Shown: one piece after another, positions 9,651 to 19,614 of the stretch
How positions within the stretch are numbered: position 1 is the stretch's first letter
How the letters are laid out: every line of letters starts with the position of its first letter
Assembly: GCF_002000055.1 (NCBI RefSeq)
Contig: NZ_MVBD01000002.1
Coordinates: 452,894-516,893, forward strand
Source of the DNA: Marinicella sediminis
GTDB lineage: Bacteria > Pseudomonadota > Gammaproteobacteria > Xanthomonadales > Marinicellaceae
Direction of reading: 5' to 3'
Length of the DNA stretch: 64,000 nucleotides
Translations under genes and position numbers: made by a program
Notes under the pieces: generated by a model
The model's input: the letters and a program-made list of their open reading frames with translations, nothing else
Database searches by the model: none
Told to the model about the DNA's origin: nothing

Positions 9651-10208
9651 TCATCGGTTCATGCGTGACTTAATCAACGCAATGCACTCTTCAACCCACT
9701 CCACTTTGGCACCGACTTTTTTAACCCCCAGCATCAACGTCAGATTGGGATAAAATTCTTCATCCGGTAAATCATGCGGATAATCCGGAAATTCGGTTTT
9801 GGTCTGCTCCTGTATACACACCAGATGTTCATGCCATTGCTTCATATGGCTGTGTAATGGTTCGAGGAAATCAATCCGCGCCTGATCATCGGGCAGCGCG
9901 CCAAGAAAAAAGGTTTGTGCCAGGTAGGCCAGTTTTTCGGTGTTGGTGATCGGCCCTTCTGCCAGCCACTTCACCAATTCCTGCTGTCCGGCCGGCGTCA
10001 CCTCATAGAGTTTTTTATCCGGCCCTTTATCAGATGGCACAGACTCCACCGTGAGCAAACCCTGCTCTTTGAGCTTCCTCAGCTGCGGATAGATTTGTGA
10101 CAGTTCAGCAGCCCAGAAATTACTGAACACTTCATCAAACATTTTTTTGATGTCGTATCCGCTTTGGGGCTGCTGCAGGATGCCCAGTAAGATGTGTTTT
10201 AAACTCAA
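9651..10208 (-). CDS. PadR family transcriptional regulator
   Basis: 185 residues. The N-terminal winged helix-turn-helix (about 1-85) carries the family pattern ILLGILQQPQSGYDIKKMFD ... SQIYPQLRKLKEQGLL, and the C-terminal alpha-helical region (about 90-180) is the Vir_act_alpha_C type used for dimerisation. PadR proteins usually repress a neighbouring gene until a ligand is bound. It lies 10 bases downstream of a membrane-protein gene whose promoter contains a perfect 7-bp inverted repeat, the likely site of autoregulation. Confidence 0.9.
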   Translation of the reverse strand: MSLKHILLGILQQPQSGYDIKKMFDEVFSNFWAAELSQIYPQLRKLKEQGLLTVESVPSDKGPDKKLYEVTPAGQQELVKWLAEGPITNTEKLAYLAQTFFLGALPDDQARIDFLEPLHSHMKQWHEHLVCIQEQTKTEFPDYPHDLPDEEFYPNLTLMLGVKKVGAKVEWVEECIALIKSRMNR

Positions 10209-10218
10209 ACCGCCTCCT

Positions 10219-10947
10219 TTACGCCGGGATTTCTTTGAATTTGCGCTGATAGTGCCGGCGCCAGATAATTGAAGCCGGGATGCCGATTGCAGCCGGTAAG
10301 ATCCACGGAATCACCGCCACCCAGCCAGTTAAACCAATATCAAACATGCGGGTCATACCGAACACCGCAAAGGCCGTGTGAAAAGCGATGCCCGCACCAA
10401 TCATGGAGCCCAGGTGTTCATACAGCCAGCCCCGTGGACTGCTCTCCTTGCCACCCATGTAGCTGAGCATGCCCATGCCGGTGGTGAAACCAACCGGACT
10501 CAGGGCCAGCAATACCGGCATCATCTCGGGTCTGAGAATCAATGCATATGCAACAATTAATCCGCTGAGCAGGATACTTAACCAGGCCATCAACTTCATA
10601 TACGGCGTGGCCAGTCCGCTGATGTCTTTTTTGTGTTGCAAAACATCCACGGCATAAATGGTGATGATAAAAGTGATCACCGACAGGTAGCCAAGAAACA
10701 GAATAAATGCATAGCTGTTCGGATGACTGACAAGTCCATGGCCTTTGGCCTGCAACTGTGGGATGTACATCAACACACCGGCGAAGGCGGTAAACAACAC
10801 CACCCGGGCCAGCCAGACCCAGATCTTACCTGTTTTTTTATGCAACGGACTGCCTTTTTTGCTTAACAGAGGAATCCAGAATAACGCCAAACCAATAAAA
10901 CCACCCACCACATGAATGTTCCTGAAAATGTCATGCACCCAATCCAT
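10219..10947 (-). CDS. Six- to seven-pass membrane protein, DUF2306-like
   Basis: About 242 residues. The start at 10947 is set by GAGG six bases before the ATG; an open frame extends upstream but has no support. The N-terminal MDWVHDIFRNIHVVGGFIGLALFWIPLLSKKGSPLHKKTGKIWVW is the pattern of DUF2306-like proteins, with a histidine in helix 1 and HKKTGK at the loop. About seven hydrophobic helices follow. The function is unknown. First gene of the membrane protein-padR-endopeptidase operon, which suggests its level is controlled by the PadR protein. Confidence 0.75.
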   Translation of the reverse strand: MDWVHDIFRNIHVVGGFIGLALFWIPLLSKKGSPLHKKTGKIWVWLARVVLFTAFAGVLMYIPQLQAKGHGLVSHPNSYAFILFLGYLSVITFIITIYAVDVLQHKKDISGLATPYMKLMAWLSILLSGLIVAYALILRPEMMPVLLALSPVGFTTGMGMLSYMGGKESSPRGWLYEHLGSMIGAGIAFHTAFAVFGMTRMFDIGLTGWVAVIPWILPAAIGIPASIIWRRHYQRKFKEIPA

Positions 10948-10961
10948 ACCACACCTCGTTA

Positions 10962-11009
10962 CTATATAAGAATATATATAGCATACTATATCATTTATTA
11001 CATAGTCAA
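10962..11009 (-). promoter_or_regulatory. Promoter with candidate PadR operator
   Basis: On the minus strand a -35-like TTGACT (11004-11009) and a -10-like TATGCT (10980-10985) are 18 bases apart. A perfect inverted repeat CTATATA-N6-TATATAG (10962-10981) touches the -10 element, where a repressor would block RNA polymerase. Since the second gene of the operon encodes a PadR regulator, autoregulation is the natural reading; it is an inference. Confidence 0.45.
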
Positions 11010-11085
11010 TCACCCTGATCAAATTCGTGACTAATGGACCAGACACACTACAACTTGCAGATTGATTGAGCTATCATTAGCCACC

Positions 11086-13107
11086 ATGGAAACCGTCAAC
11101 CTGCAGATCAAAAAGAAACCCAAGCCATTCACCATCAACAGCCCGTTTGAACCGGCCGGCGATCAACCGCAGGCCATTGAAAAACTGGTCTCAGGATTTG
11201 AAGATGGTCTGAAGTCACAAACCCTGCTCGGCGTGACCGGTTCAGGTAAAACCTTCACCATCGCCCACATGATCAACAAAGTACAGAAAACCACCATGAT
11301 CATGGCCCACAACAAAACCCTGGCCGCCCAGTTGTATTCTGAGTTCAAGGAGTTCTTTCCTGACAATGCAGTTGAATACTTTGTCTCTTACTACGACTAT
11401 TACCAACCCGAAGCCTATATTCCGGCCACTGACCTGTACATTGAAAAAGACGCCTCGATCAACGAATACATCGAACAAATGCGCCTGAGTGCCACCAAAT
11501 CCCTGATGGAACGTCAGGACGTGATCATCGTGGCCACAGTTTCGGCGATATATGGCTTGGGCGATCCTCAGTCATACCTGCAAATGCTCATTTCACTGAA
11601 TGTAGGTGACACCATTGATCAGCGCACCCTGCTCCGCCGGCTGGCAGAACTGCAATACAACCGCAACGACATCATCCTTGAGCGCAGCACCTTCCGTGTA
11701 CGTGGTGAGGTGATTGATGTGTTCCCGGCTGACTCGGAAAAAGCTGCAGTACGGATTGAAATGTTTGATGATGAAATTGAATCACTGTGTTACTTTGACC
11801 CATTAACCGGTCGCAAAATCAGTGAAGAACAAACCATCAATATTTTCCCGACCTCCCACTATGCCACGCCCAGGGAACGAATTCTGAACGCCATCAACAA
11901 CATCCGCGAAGAACTGAAAGACCGGCTCAAAGTGCTGTATGACGACAACCGGCTGGTAGAAGCCCAACGCCTTGAACAGCGCACCATGTACGATCTGGAG
12001 ATGATGCAGGAGCTGGGTTACTGTCAGGGCATCGAGAACTATTCCAGACACCTGACCGGCTTGCCGGTGGGCCATCCGCCGCCGTGTCTGTTTGATTACC
12101 TGCCGAGTGATGCCCTGCTGGTGATCGATGAATCTCATGTCACCATCCCGCAAATTGGGGCGATGTACAAAGGTGACCGGTCACGCAAAGAAAACCTGGT
12201 GCGCTTTGGTTTCCGCCTGCCCTGCGCGCTGGACAACAGACCACTGAAATTTGCCGAATGGGAAGAACGCACCCCCAGAACGGTGTTTGTTTCTGCTACC
12301 CCTGGGAAGTATGAAGCCGAGCACCAGAACCAGGTGATTGAACAAATCGTCAGACCAACCGGATTGATCGACCCCACCATTGAAGTCCGGCCGGTGGCCA
12401 CCCAGGTTGACGACCTGCTGTCAGAAATCAACCAACGCGTCAAACTGGAAGAGCGGGTACTGGTCACCACCCTGACCAAACGCATGAGTGAAGACCTGAC
12501 GGACTACCTCACCGACAAAGGCATCCGGGTGCGTTACCTGCACTCAGAAATCGAAACCGTGGAACGGGTGGAAATCATCCGTGATTTACGCAAAGGGGTG
12601 TTTGATGTATTGGTCGGCATCAACCTCTTACGTGAGGGACTGGACATGCCGGAAGTGTCCTTGGTGGCGATCCTTGATGCCGACAAGCAGGGTTTTTTAC
12701 GCTCTCAAAGCTCACTGATCCAAACCATCGGCCGCGCTTCGCGAAACCTCAATGGCAAAGCCATTCTATATGGCGACAAGATCACCGCCGCCATGCAGGT
12801 GGCGATTGATGAAACCGAACGCCGCCGTGAAAAACAAGTAGCACACAATAAAGAACATGGCATCACACCTAAATCAGTGATTCGTAAAATCCATGACTTA
12901 CAAGATGCTTATGAACAAAACGAACCCCGCGAATTGGTTAAAGTGGCCGAAGGAAATGCGGCCTACTCCGGTAAAAAAGCCAAAGAACTCGGTACCTTAC
13001 TGAAGAAACTTGAGAAACAAATGAAACAACACGCCGCCGACCTGGAATTCGAAAAAGCCGCCGACCTGCGCGACGAAATCGAACGGATTAAGGCCGCGGT
13101 GTTTTGA
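11086..13107 (+). CDS. uvrB: UvrABC excinuclease subunit B
   Basis: 673 residues from the ATG at 11086, the same length as E. coli UvrB. UvrB verifies DNA damage handed over by UvrA and recruits UvrC in nucleotide excision repair. Visible are the Walker A motif GVTGSGKT near residue 47, the beta-hairpin [12 protein letters not shown] that clamps one strand, helicase motifs ([33 protein letters not shown]) and the C-terminal UVR motif that contacts UvrC ([24 protein letters not shown]). A TTG eight codons upstream is possible but not needed. It is a single gene with its own terminator. Confidence 0.98.
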   Translation: METVNLQIKKKPKPFTINSPFEPAGDQPQAIEKLVSGFEDGLKSQTLLGVTGSGKTFTIAHMINKVQKTTMIMAHNKTLAAQLYSEFKEFFPDNAVEYFVSYYDYYQPEAYIPATDLYIEKDASINEYIEQMRLSATKSLMERQDVIIVATVSAIYGLGDPQSYLQMLISLNVGDTIDQRTLLRRLAELQYNRNDIILERSTFRVRGEVIDVFPADSEKAAVRIEMFDDEIESLCYFDPLTGRKISEEQTINIFPTSHYATPRERILNAINNIREELKDRLKVLYDDNRLVEAQRLEQRTMYDLEMMQELGYCQGIENYSRHLTGLPVGHPPPCLFDYLPSDALLVIDESHVTIPQIGAMYKGDRSRKENLVRFGFRLPCALDNRPLKFAEWEERTPRTVFVSATPGKYEAEHQNQVIEQIVRPTGLIDPTIEVRPVATQVDDLLSEINQRVKLEERVLVTTLTKRMSEDLTDYLTDKGIRVRYLHSEIETVERVEIIRDLRKGVFDVLVGINLLREGLDMPEVSLVAILDADKQGFLRSQSSLIQTIGRASRNLNGKAILYGDKITAAMQVAIDETERRREKQVAHNKEHGITPKSVIRKIHDLQDAYEQNEPRELVKVAEGNAAYSGKKAKELGTLLKKLEKQMKQHAADLEFEKAADLRDEIERIKAAVF

Positions 13108-13197
13108 GTGAATGACTGAAGATGAGCTCTGATGTTGGCCCTGTGGGCAAGTGATATTCGATGCACACAACCACAGGTGCCACCCGATCAAATGACA

Positions 13198-13235
13198 CTG
13201 GGTTCCGGCTCGGAGGCCGCAACCCAGCGTCTTTT
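13198..13235 (+). terminator. Rho-independent terminator after uvrB
   Basis: A CTGGGTT arm (13198-13204) pairs with AACCCAG (13221-13227), with an inner CGGC/GCCG extension, and is followed by CGTCTTTT. It lies 90 bases after the uvrB stop. Confidence 0.7.
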
Positions 13236-13318
13236 AATGAATGAAATCATTCACTTCAGGCATTTCAGGGTACGTCAAAAAAAATCAACAACACTCCCCT
13301 GTCATTGATTTAACTGCG

Positions 13319-13840
13319 CTACAACACATTGCCAGTAAGATAGCAAAAGTGATAAACGACACCATCAAAATCAACCACCTCAATCCATTCATCCATCAAT
13401 TTAAATCCTTCGCTGAATATGTCTCTTCCAGATGTTTGCCACAACAATTCACCTGAATCTGTAAATCGTGATATGCTCAATTCTCCATGAGCAATTAAAG
13501 CTTGGTGTTTTTCTGAATAATACAAGCCAAAACACGTTGCATCATCAATCCTCATATGCCATTTGATGCTCTTCTCTTTTAAGCTTATGACAATGACCTG
13601 ATCGCCCACAGCAACAAAAGCCATCTCCTTAATTAACAGTAAAGAATTATTGTGAACACCGGTTGGTCCACCTCCCGTTCCAATGACAGCAAAGGGCACC
13701 TCATCAATGAACACCCCATGAATGGAAGCAGGCAGATACCTGTCCTCAATTAACAACTCATTCGGATATGATCGTTCGTTACTTGAAGATCCAAATGTAT
13801 GGTTTGGCTCATCGAGTAATGTGATTTGTGTTGTTTTCAT
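13319..13840 (-). CDS. Hypothetical protein, beta-rich (partner of the next gene)
   Basis: 173 residues with no signal peptide and no catalytic motif that I recognise. The sequence is beta-rich, with segments such as ALIAHGELSISRFTDSGELLWQTSGRDIF and WIEVVDFDGVVYHF that look like propeller-type or sheet strands. It starts 9 bases after the 127-residue gene, so the two are co-transcribed. Similar paired small proteins are common as uncharacterised cytoplasmic genes; an immunity-type role is possible but not shown. Confidence 0.65.
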   Translation of the reverse strand: MKTTQITLLDEPNHTFGSSSNERSYPNELLIEDRYLPASIHGVFIDEVPFAVIGTGGGPTGVHNNSLLLIKEMAFVAVGDQVIVISLKEKSIKWHMRIDDATCFGLYYSEKHQALIAHGELSISRFTDSGELLWQTSGRDIFSEGFKLMDEWIEVVDFDGVVYHFCYLTGNVL

Positions 13841-13849
13841 GCGCTCAGG

Positions 13850-14233
13850 CTATGTTAATTCACTGATATGACGATTGACCATGCAAGGCTTGTGGATGGG
13901 TGAGTCCACTCCATGAATGGTTCCATCATCGAATGATTCTATTTGCAACACCCGATAGGTACCTGGAAACACCTTGACATAACGATTGACCATATCCACA
14001 ACAATCAGTCGTTGTCGCTTATCCGGAGTCCATTGTGGCACTGCAAGGAATTGTGAGTCAGCAGACCACTGAATTGAGGGACTACAACATTCAAGCTTCA
14101 TTCCATTAGATAGTTCCAGACTGCCCTGGGTTGGACCACCCATTGCAATTTCATAGGCATCCTTCATTTCCGCGACTGACGTTCCGTCAGGTGAGGCCAT
14201 CCTGACTCCATAGTGCCATGGTGAGATGATCAT
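13850..14233 (-). CDS. Hypothetical protein (first gene of a two-gene unit)
   Basis: 127 residues. The opening ISPWHYGVRMASPDGTSVAEMKDAYEIAMGGPT and the later SIQWSADSQFLAVPQWT resemble single blades of a WD/PD40-like fold, but the protein is too short for a propeller. No signal peptide. It lies directly upstream of the 173-residue gene and 74 bases downstream of the tricorn-type protease, which has similar blade phrases. Function unknown. Confidence 0.65.
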   Translation of the reverse strand: MIISPWHYGVRMASPDGTSVAEMKDAYEIAMGGPTQGSLELSNGMKLECCSPSIQWSADSQFLAVPQWTPDKRQRLIVVDMVNRYVKVFPGTYRVLQIESFDDGTIHGVDSPIHKPCMVNRHISELT

Positions 14234-14307
14234 TTTTTTTAACTTTAATGGGTTTCTTCAACAAAAGCCCGGCCACCCAAAGCTGGTGGCCAGGCGAATT
14301 CAAACCA

Positions 14308-17300
14308 TCAATCCCTGAACAACCCATGCCGGTCCGGGTAATCCGGGCGTTGGATGGGTGATTCGGGCATGTTTTGCATTTTTTGTTTGATCAGTTCGAT
14401 GGCTTTGTCCAGTTGGGGGTCTTCGCCGTTGATGACCTGGGCGGGCCATTGATCGACCTCCACATCGGGAGCCACACCGGCGTTTTCGATGCCGAAGCCC
14501 TGCTCGTTGAAGAAGGCCACATTGGGGGCTGAGACCGAGCCGCCGTCGATGAAGTTAGGATAACCCAATACACCCACCAGGCCACCCCAGGTGGTTTTGC
14601 CCACCAGGGTGCCGAGGCCATAACGGCGAAACATGTACGGCAGGTAATCGCCACCGGAACCGGCGTTTTCATCGATGATCATCACTTTGGGGCCCTGGAT
14701 CGAGGCATGCGGGGCCTTCAGGTCGTTGCCGTAACGGAAGTTCCACTGCGCAACTTCCGGCCTGTTCAACAGGTCAATCACGTAATCGGCCAGGTAACCA
14801 CCGCCGTTGTAGCGCTCATCAACAATGATGGCTTTCTTGTGCACCTGCGGGAAGAAGTAGCGTTTGAAGTACTCATGACCGGCATTGGCGGTGTTGGGCA
14901 CGTAGACATAAGCCACCTGGCCATCGGTGGCTTCATCGACTTTTTTGATGTTGCCTTCCACCCAGTCCCGGTTTCTCAGGGCGTATTCCTGGTCTACAGG
15001 GGTAACCTCGATCTGGCGACTGTTTTTACCATCGGCTCGCTTGCTGACTGTCAGGGTGGTCACCGTGTCAGCGGTGTTTTCAAAGAAACTGAACAGGTTG
15101 TCATCAACGGTTATTGGCTGGCCGTTGACTGCCAACAGGTAATCACCTTCCGCAACATCCACGCCTGGTTCAGTCAATGGTGAACGCAAGCCCGGGTTCC
15201 AGTTCAGCCCGCCAAAGATCTTACTGATTTGATAGCGGTCATTGTTACGTTCAAAATCAGCTCCCAGCAGACCGCCTTTGACCGTCTTCATTTCATGCAG
15301 CCGATCGCCGCGGCTGTTGAAGCGGTGGTGACCCACGGCCAATTCACTGAACATCCATTGCATGACCCTATACAAGTCACTTTTCGTTGCCAGGTGCGGT
15401 AAGAAGACCTCATACTTGTCTTTCATGGCCGGCCAATCGGCACCATGCATGCCCGGATCATAGAAATAATCCCGGTTAACCTGCCAGGCTTCAGCAAAAA
15501 TATTGGCCCACTCTGCCTGAGGCACCACTTTTACTTGCACCGCATCCCAGTTCAAAGGGTTGCCCTTCTTCGGATCTTTGGCCAGGTCAACAGTTCCCCA
15601 ACTGCCTTTACTTTGATACAGCACGTGGCTGTTGGTGGCTGACAGCTCAAAAGCATCTGTTGCCAGTAAAGCGGTTTCTTCTTTGTCTGCGAGGCTGTAT
15701 TTGTGCAGTGTCAGCTGACCTTGCTCATCAGCTTTGGTGTAATACAGCTCACCGGTTTTACCAACCCTGAGGTTGGCATATTGCGCACTGGCCAAAGGCA
15801 GATCAATGATCCGCTGACTGATGCCTGACCAGTCAATGCGCATGGTCGCTGGTTCTTCGGATTTGTCTTCATCTTTCGACTTGTCGGCCGATTCTACGGA
15901 CTGGATGACCACCTGGTCATTGTCCTTTTTAAAGGGTGACACCACATCTTTTTGTAAAGTCACCAGGTAAATATTGTTGGTGCTTTGCATGTCGATGCTG
16001 GACTGATCAAACCAATTCTGTACCGGACCGGCATCAGTCGAGGCCAGCACATACAGGTACTGTCCATTGGGATCAAAAACCGGATGGCTCAGGTTGGACA
16101 AGCCATCAGACAAGGCGTAAGATTTTTTCTTTTCCAATGAATACAGGTACACATGCTCAAAACTGTTTTCTTCGATCAGGGTGTAAGCCAGCCATTTTGA
16201 ATCAGGTGACCAACCACCAGTGAGATCACGGAACGGACCCGGTATGTATTGCTGATCTGCAGCGATGCGGGTGGTTTCACCATCACCGATATCGGTGATG
16301 AACAACTGCCTGCCATTGTCAGCATAACTGACTTTTTCACTGTCCGGTGACCAATGGATGTGGGCATAAAAACCAGCTCCTTCCAGCTCAATGGCTTTAA
16401 CGGATTTGGTGCTCATGTCTCGCACATGTAATTTGTATTCACCCGACTGGTTGGAGAAGTAAGCCACATACTGACCATTGGGCGACCAGACCGGTTGGTT
16501 TTCATGACTGCCCGGAGTCTGTGTGAGGTTTTTAGGATCACCTTTATCCACCGGAACGGAAACCACTTCGCCACGGAAATCAATCACCACCCGTTCACCG
16601 GCCGGAGAAATGGTGGCCGTGCGCACAAACTCTTTACCAGCTGCGTACCTGGTGCGGTGCTCCAACAAGTCCGTATTGATGGTGATCGCCACGCTGTGTT
16701 GCTGACCACTGCTGATATCCAGGGTGTGGATCAGGCCGGCTTGCTCATAAACCAGGGTCTGCTGATGGACTTTCAGACTCAACACCGGGTAGTCGTCATG
16801 AAAGGTCAGTTGTTTGATGGCTTTGCTGGTGGTGTGATAACTGAAGATATTGAATTCACCGTTGCGGTCACTGCGGAAATAAACATGTTCACCAGACCAC
16901 TGTGGGTTGCTGTCATTGCTGCCGGTGGCGGGCTTGGCAATTTCATCCACGGCATGGGTTTCCCGGTTGTATAACCAGATTTTACCCATGGTGCCGCCGC
17001 GGTAATTTTTCCATTGATTAAACACCGTGCGATTGGGTGTGTAAGCAATGTGCGAATCGTCATCGGAAAATGCGGCCCAAAACCCGGTGGGAATCGGTAA
17101 TTCAGTGGCTGGACCACCGTTTACTGAAATGGTGTGTAACTGAGAAAAACGGTTGGTGTGGGAAAAGCGATTGGAAGTGAACAGCACTTCACTGCCATCC
17201 TGATTAAAATCCACCACGGCATCATGGTAAGGATGCCAGGTCAGGCGTTTGGGCACGCCACCGGTGATTGGCATCACATACACATCATGGTTTCCGTCAT

Positions 17301-17556
17301 ATTCGGCATCAAAAGCAACCAATGAACCATCTGGCGAGATGATGGGGAAAGACTCCACCCCTGGTGAAACAGTCAGCCGGCGTGGATCAGAACCATCACG
17401 GTTCACCACCCAAAGGTCTTCTGCATAAACAAATACGATGTGCTCATCACTGATGGCGGGTTGTGACATCAGGCGGGTTTCTGCCATGGCCACTGACGCT
17501 TGCAAAAAAAGCAACAATAACAGGACGATCTGAATGATTTTTCTGGGTGTGTGCAT
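14308..17556 (-). CDS. Secreted tricorn-type S41 serine protease
   Basis: About 1082 residues. The start at 17556 has GAGGA four bases upstream and is followed by a signal peptide (RKIIQIVLLLLLFLQASVAMA). Domain order: N-terminal PD40 propellers (about 25-560, e.g. SPDGSLVAFDAEYDGNHDVYVMP), a Tricorn C1 domain (about 680-740), a PDZ domain (about 760-850, PGVDVAEGDYLLAVNGQPI) and an S41 catalytic domain with the nucleophile serine in ENAGSGGDYLPY (about S967), preceded by DERYNGGG. The family degrades oligopeptides; the signal peptide places this one in the periplasm. A non-catalytic relative of cytoplasmic archaeal tricorn is excluded by the intact serine. Confidence 0.93.
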   Translation of the reverse strand: MHTPRKIIQIVLLLLLFLQASVAMAETRLMSQPAISDEHIVFVYAEDLWVVNRDGSDPRRLTVSPGVESFPIISPDGSLVAFDAEYDGNHDVYVMPITGGVPKRLTWHPYHDAVVDFNQDGSEVLFTSNRFSHTNRFSQLHTISVNGGPATELPIPTGFWAAFSDDDSHIAYTPNRTVFNQWKNYRGGTMGKIWLYNRETHAVDEIAKPATGSNDSNPQWSGEHVYFRSDRNGEFNIFSYHTTSKAIKQLTFHDDYPVLSLKVHQQTLVYEQAGLIHTLDISSGQQHSVAITINTDLLEHRTRYAAGKEFVRTATISPAGERVVIDFRGEVVSVPVDKGDPKNLTQTPGSHENQPVWSPNGQYVAYFSNQSGEYKLHVRDMSTKSVKAIELEGAGFYAHIHWSPDSEKVSYADNGRQLFITDIGDGETTRIAADQQYIPGPFRDLTGGWSPDSKWLAYTLIEENSFEHVYLYSLEKKKSYALSDGLSNLSHPVFDPNGQYLYVLASTDAGPVQNWFDQSSIDMQSTNNIYLVTLQKDVVSPFKKDNDQVVIQSVESADKSKDEDKSEEPATMRIDWSGISQRIIDLPLASAQYANLRVGKTGELYYTKADEQGQLTLHKYSLADKEETALLATDAFELSATNSHVLYQSKGSWGTVDLAKDPKKGNPLNWDAVQVKVVPQAEWANIFAEAWQVNRDYFYDPGMHGADWPAMKDKYEVFLPHLATKSDLYRVMQWMFSELAVGHHRFNSRGDRLHEMKTVKGGLLGADFERNNDRYQISKIFGGLNWNPGLRSPLTEPGVDVAEGDYLLAVNGQPITVDDNLFSFFENTADTVTTLTVSKRADGKNSRQIEVTPVDQEYALRNRDWVEGNIKKVDEATDGQVAYVYVPNTANAGHEYFKRYFFPQVHKKAIIVDERYNGGGYLADYVIDLLNRPEVAQWNFRYGNDLKAPHASIQGPKVMIIDENAGSGGDYLPYMFRRYGLGTLVGKTTWGGLVGVLGYPNFIDGGSVSAPNVAFFNEQGFGIENAGVAPDVEVDQWPAQVINGEDPQLDKAIELIKQKMQNMPESPIQRPDYPDRHGLFRD

Positions 17557-17679
17557 GAGTTCCTCGAAACAAAAAACCACCCATATTAGCACAAACCCAA
17601 AGACTGTCAGTTAATTGCGTGCGGGTCAGTAAATTGCTGAGTCCGTTTCACAGTCTATGAAGAGAAAATGCATGGCTCA

Positions 17680-17988
17680 TCATTGATCACACTGTTGGTT
17701 TTGTTCCAGTAACCGCATGGCAGATTGTTTTAATTCCTGACCAGGCAAAAAGCCATCAGCAATGGTCATGATCGAAAACAGGTTTTCAGTCAGACGGGAT
17801 TGATCCAGCGGCCCTTCCTGCAGGGCCGTCTGAATCAAATGAGTCGCCATATCCACCAACAGATAACGCTGTTTCTCCAGCCACTCAGGATGACTTTTAT
17901 CGGCTTCATGCTGTTGATAGAACTGCTCTGCAAGGTCATGAATTTGCCAGCTTTTCTTAAGCAGCTGCTGATTTGATTCGTGACTCAT
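17680..17988 (-). CDS. Small hypothetical protein in EthD-GFA operon
   Basis: 102 residues, mostly alpha-helical and charged (QQLLKKSWQIHDLAEQFYQQHEADKSHPEWLEKQRYLL), with no membrane segment or known motif. It begins 6 bases after the stop of the GFA-family gene and is therefore probably translated from the same mRNA. The real coding status rests on this spacing and on its regular composition. Function unknown. Confidence 0.6.
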   Translation of the reverse strand: MSHESNQQLLKKSWQIHDLAEQFYQQHEADKSHPEWLEKQRYLLVDMATHLIQTALQEGPLDQSRLTENLFSIMTIADGFLPGQELKQSAMRLLEQNQQCDQ

Positions 17989-17994
17989 GAATAA

Positions 17995-18399
17995 TCAATA
18001 ATCATGTTGTGGTGCACCATCAGCGATGATGTAGTAATCGCCTTTTTCTGCAGTAAATATATGCCGTTCGATATCAACCCCGGTGGCGTTGGTGAATGAA
18101 CCCAGGGCGATACCAATCCAATCATGTTGCTGATGATCCATGGGATCAAAAAACATTGGTGAGCCACAGGCACCACAAAACCCCCGGCGAACTTTCCCTG
18201 ATGATTCAAACCATTTGAGGGTTTCTTTTGAATCAAAGTGTAAAGCCGAGCGTTTGACTTCAGTACTGGCATAAACATGGCCGGTCCACAACCGGCATTG
18301 CTGACAGTGACACATGTCACCAGCACCCAATTCACCATCAACAGTGAACTTCACTGACCCACATAAACATGAACCCTGGTGTTTTGCTTGTGTCATCAC
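17995..18399 (-). CDS. GFA family zinc-binding protein (glutathione-dependent formaldehyde-activating enzyme fold)
   Basis: 134 residues with the family zinc cysteines: CLCGSVKF (near 11-18), CHCQQC (near 31-36) and CGACGSPMFFD (near 75). Members bind zinc in a beta-tent fold; only a few have been shown to act on S-hydroxymethylglutathione, so the name should not be read as an activity. It overlaps the upstream EthD gene by four bases. Confidence 0.88.
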   Translation of the reverse strand: MMTQAKHQGSCLCGSVKFTVDGELGAGDMCHCQQCRLWTGHVYASTEVKRSALHFDSKETLKWFESSGKVRRGFCGACGSPMFFDPMDHQQHDWIGIALGSFTNATGVDIERHIFTAEKGDYYIIADGAPQHDY

Positions 18400-18740
18400 T
18401 GACCTCCCTGAGCTGATGCCATGACTTCTGGCTGACCGACCAGTACCACCGGCGCACCGCCAGTGGAAATGCGATTGGCGTCAGCCGCCACCTGTTGCAT
18501 TGCACTGGAAGACAGCACCTCATGTAACTGATCCGAATCTGCAAAATCCATGCTGAACAGCTGATAAAAGGTCGCCGGACCAGTGGGGCCATCGAGCATT
18601 TTGGTTACGGTGTATGGCCGCTCGTCACTGGGTATGCCGAGTTTCTTGTGCAACAATTCCAGATGGGCCTGGTAATCCCGCTCAAACTGATCCACATCGG
18701 CAGGTGGTGGATACAACACCATAAAACTCATGGTCGTCAT
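18396..18740 (-). CDS. EthD family protein
   Basis: 114 residues of the dimeric ferredoxin-like EthD fold (SFMVLYPPPADVDQFERDYQAHLELLHKKL). The founding member is needed for ether degradation but has no known catalytic residues, and most relatives are uncharacterised. First gene of a three-gene minus-strand unit (EthD, GFA, 102-residue protein), overlapping GFA by four bases. Confidence 0.82.
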   Translation of the reverse strand: MTTMSFMVLYPPPADVDQFERDYQAHLELLHKKLGIPSDERPYTVTKMLDGPTGPATFYQLFSMDFADSDQLHEVLSSSAMQQVAADANRISTGGAPVVLVGQPEVMASAQGGQ

Positions 18741-18818
18741 CGGTCTTTCCTGTCTTCAAAAAAATCTCAGCATAGCACAAGGTCAGGCACCCTGCCCAGC
18801 CCATCACCTCAGCTTTTT

Positions 18819-19532
18819 TTAAAGCCGCTTCAGGTATTCTGCCAGCGGCCGGATGTCAAAAGGTGCAAACAACAATTCACCTGATTCACCAGGGATTGTA
18901 TTGGAAACGATGCCCACCACTTCATGCCGGTCATTCAGTACAGGTGCGCCACTCAAGCCACGCAACTGAGCTGTTTCAACGTCATCCAAACGAACCAACA
19001 GATTGTGATCTGTGTGTTTGAGGTATACACCGGTGAAATGTTCCTGCTGACAGCTGTCCTGAACCTGGTAGTAACAACCGAAAACGTGAATCTGGTCACC
19101 GGCTTTGAGTGGTTCACTGGCCAGCTGAACCGGCTTCAGGGCGGCGTCATTGTTGTTAACCTCAAACAACAACCAATCATCTTTCAACACCTCCATGTCC
19201 AGCTTTTCTGTGGCATCTGCATTGATCAGACGCCCCAATGTCACCGTACCTGTCACCTCGTTAAAAGGGTGCAGTTGCCACTGTTTGACATGATTAGCCA
19301 CATCAATGTATTGGATACCCTGGTCCATCACCGCCATCAACACATGTTTGGCGGTCACCGCATACAGGTTTTTCTGATGCTGTAACAGAAAAGCGCTGCC
19401 GACAAATGTTTTGGTTTCCTCTGAGACTGCGAATTGTATGGTATTGGCGGCCGAATATCGCTCAGTCACCGGGCCGGCCCACACCTGATATGAACCCATC
19501 AGGGCGGCCAAAGTTAACATGGTTTTCTGCAT
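18819..19532 (-). CDS. Secreted trypsin-like serine protease
   Basis: 237 residues with a signal peptide ending near residue 19 (VWAG). A chymotrypsin fold is indicated by the His region YAVTAKHVL (H63), an Asp near 118-119 in KDDWLLFEV, and the nucleophile in LRGLSGAPVLN (S194). There is one disulfide candidate (C153/C161). No PDZ domain is present, so it is not a full DegP-type protease. It is probably monocistronic and periplasmic. The activity is likely but the Asp assignment is uncertain. Confidence 0.8.
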   Translation of the reverse strand: MQKTMLTLAALMGSYQVWAGPVTERYSAANTIQFAVSEETKTFVGSAFLLQHQKNLYAVTAKHVLMAVMDQGIQYIDVANHVKQWQLHPFNEVTGTVTLGRLINADATEKLDMEVLKDDWLLFEVNNNDAALKPVQLASEPLKAGDQIHVFGCYYQVQDSCQQEHFTGVYLKHTDHNLLVRLDDVETAQLRGLSGAPVLNDRHEVVGIVSNTIPGESGELLFAPFDIRPLAEYLKRL

Positions 19533-19614
19533 GGTTGATTACTCTGTAATTAAAAACACAGACTTTAGCCGTACGTGGGTGTTGAGGTGATAATCCCGAA
19601 CCAAATTATCCTGA

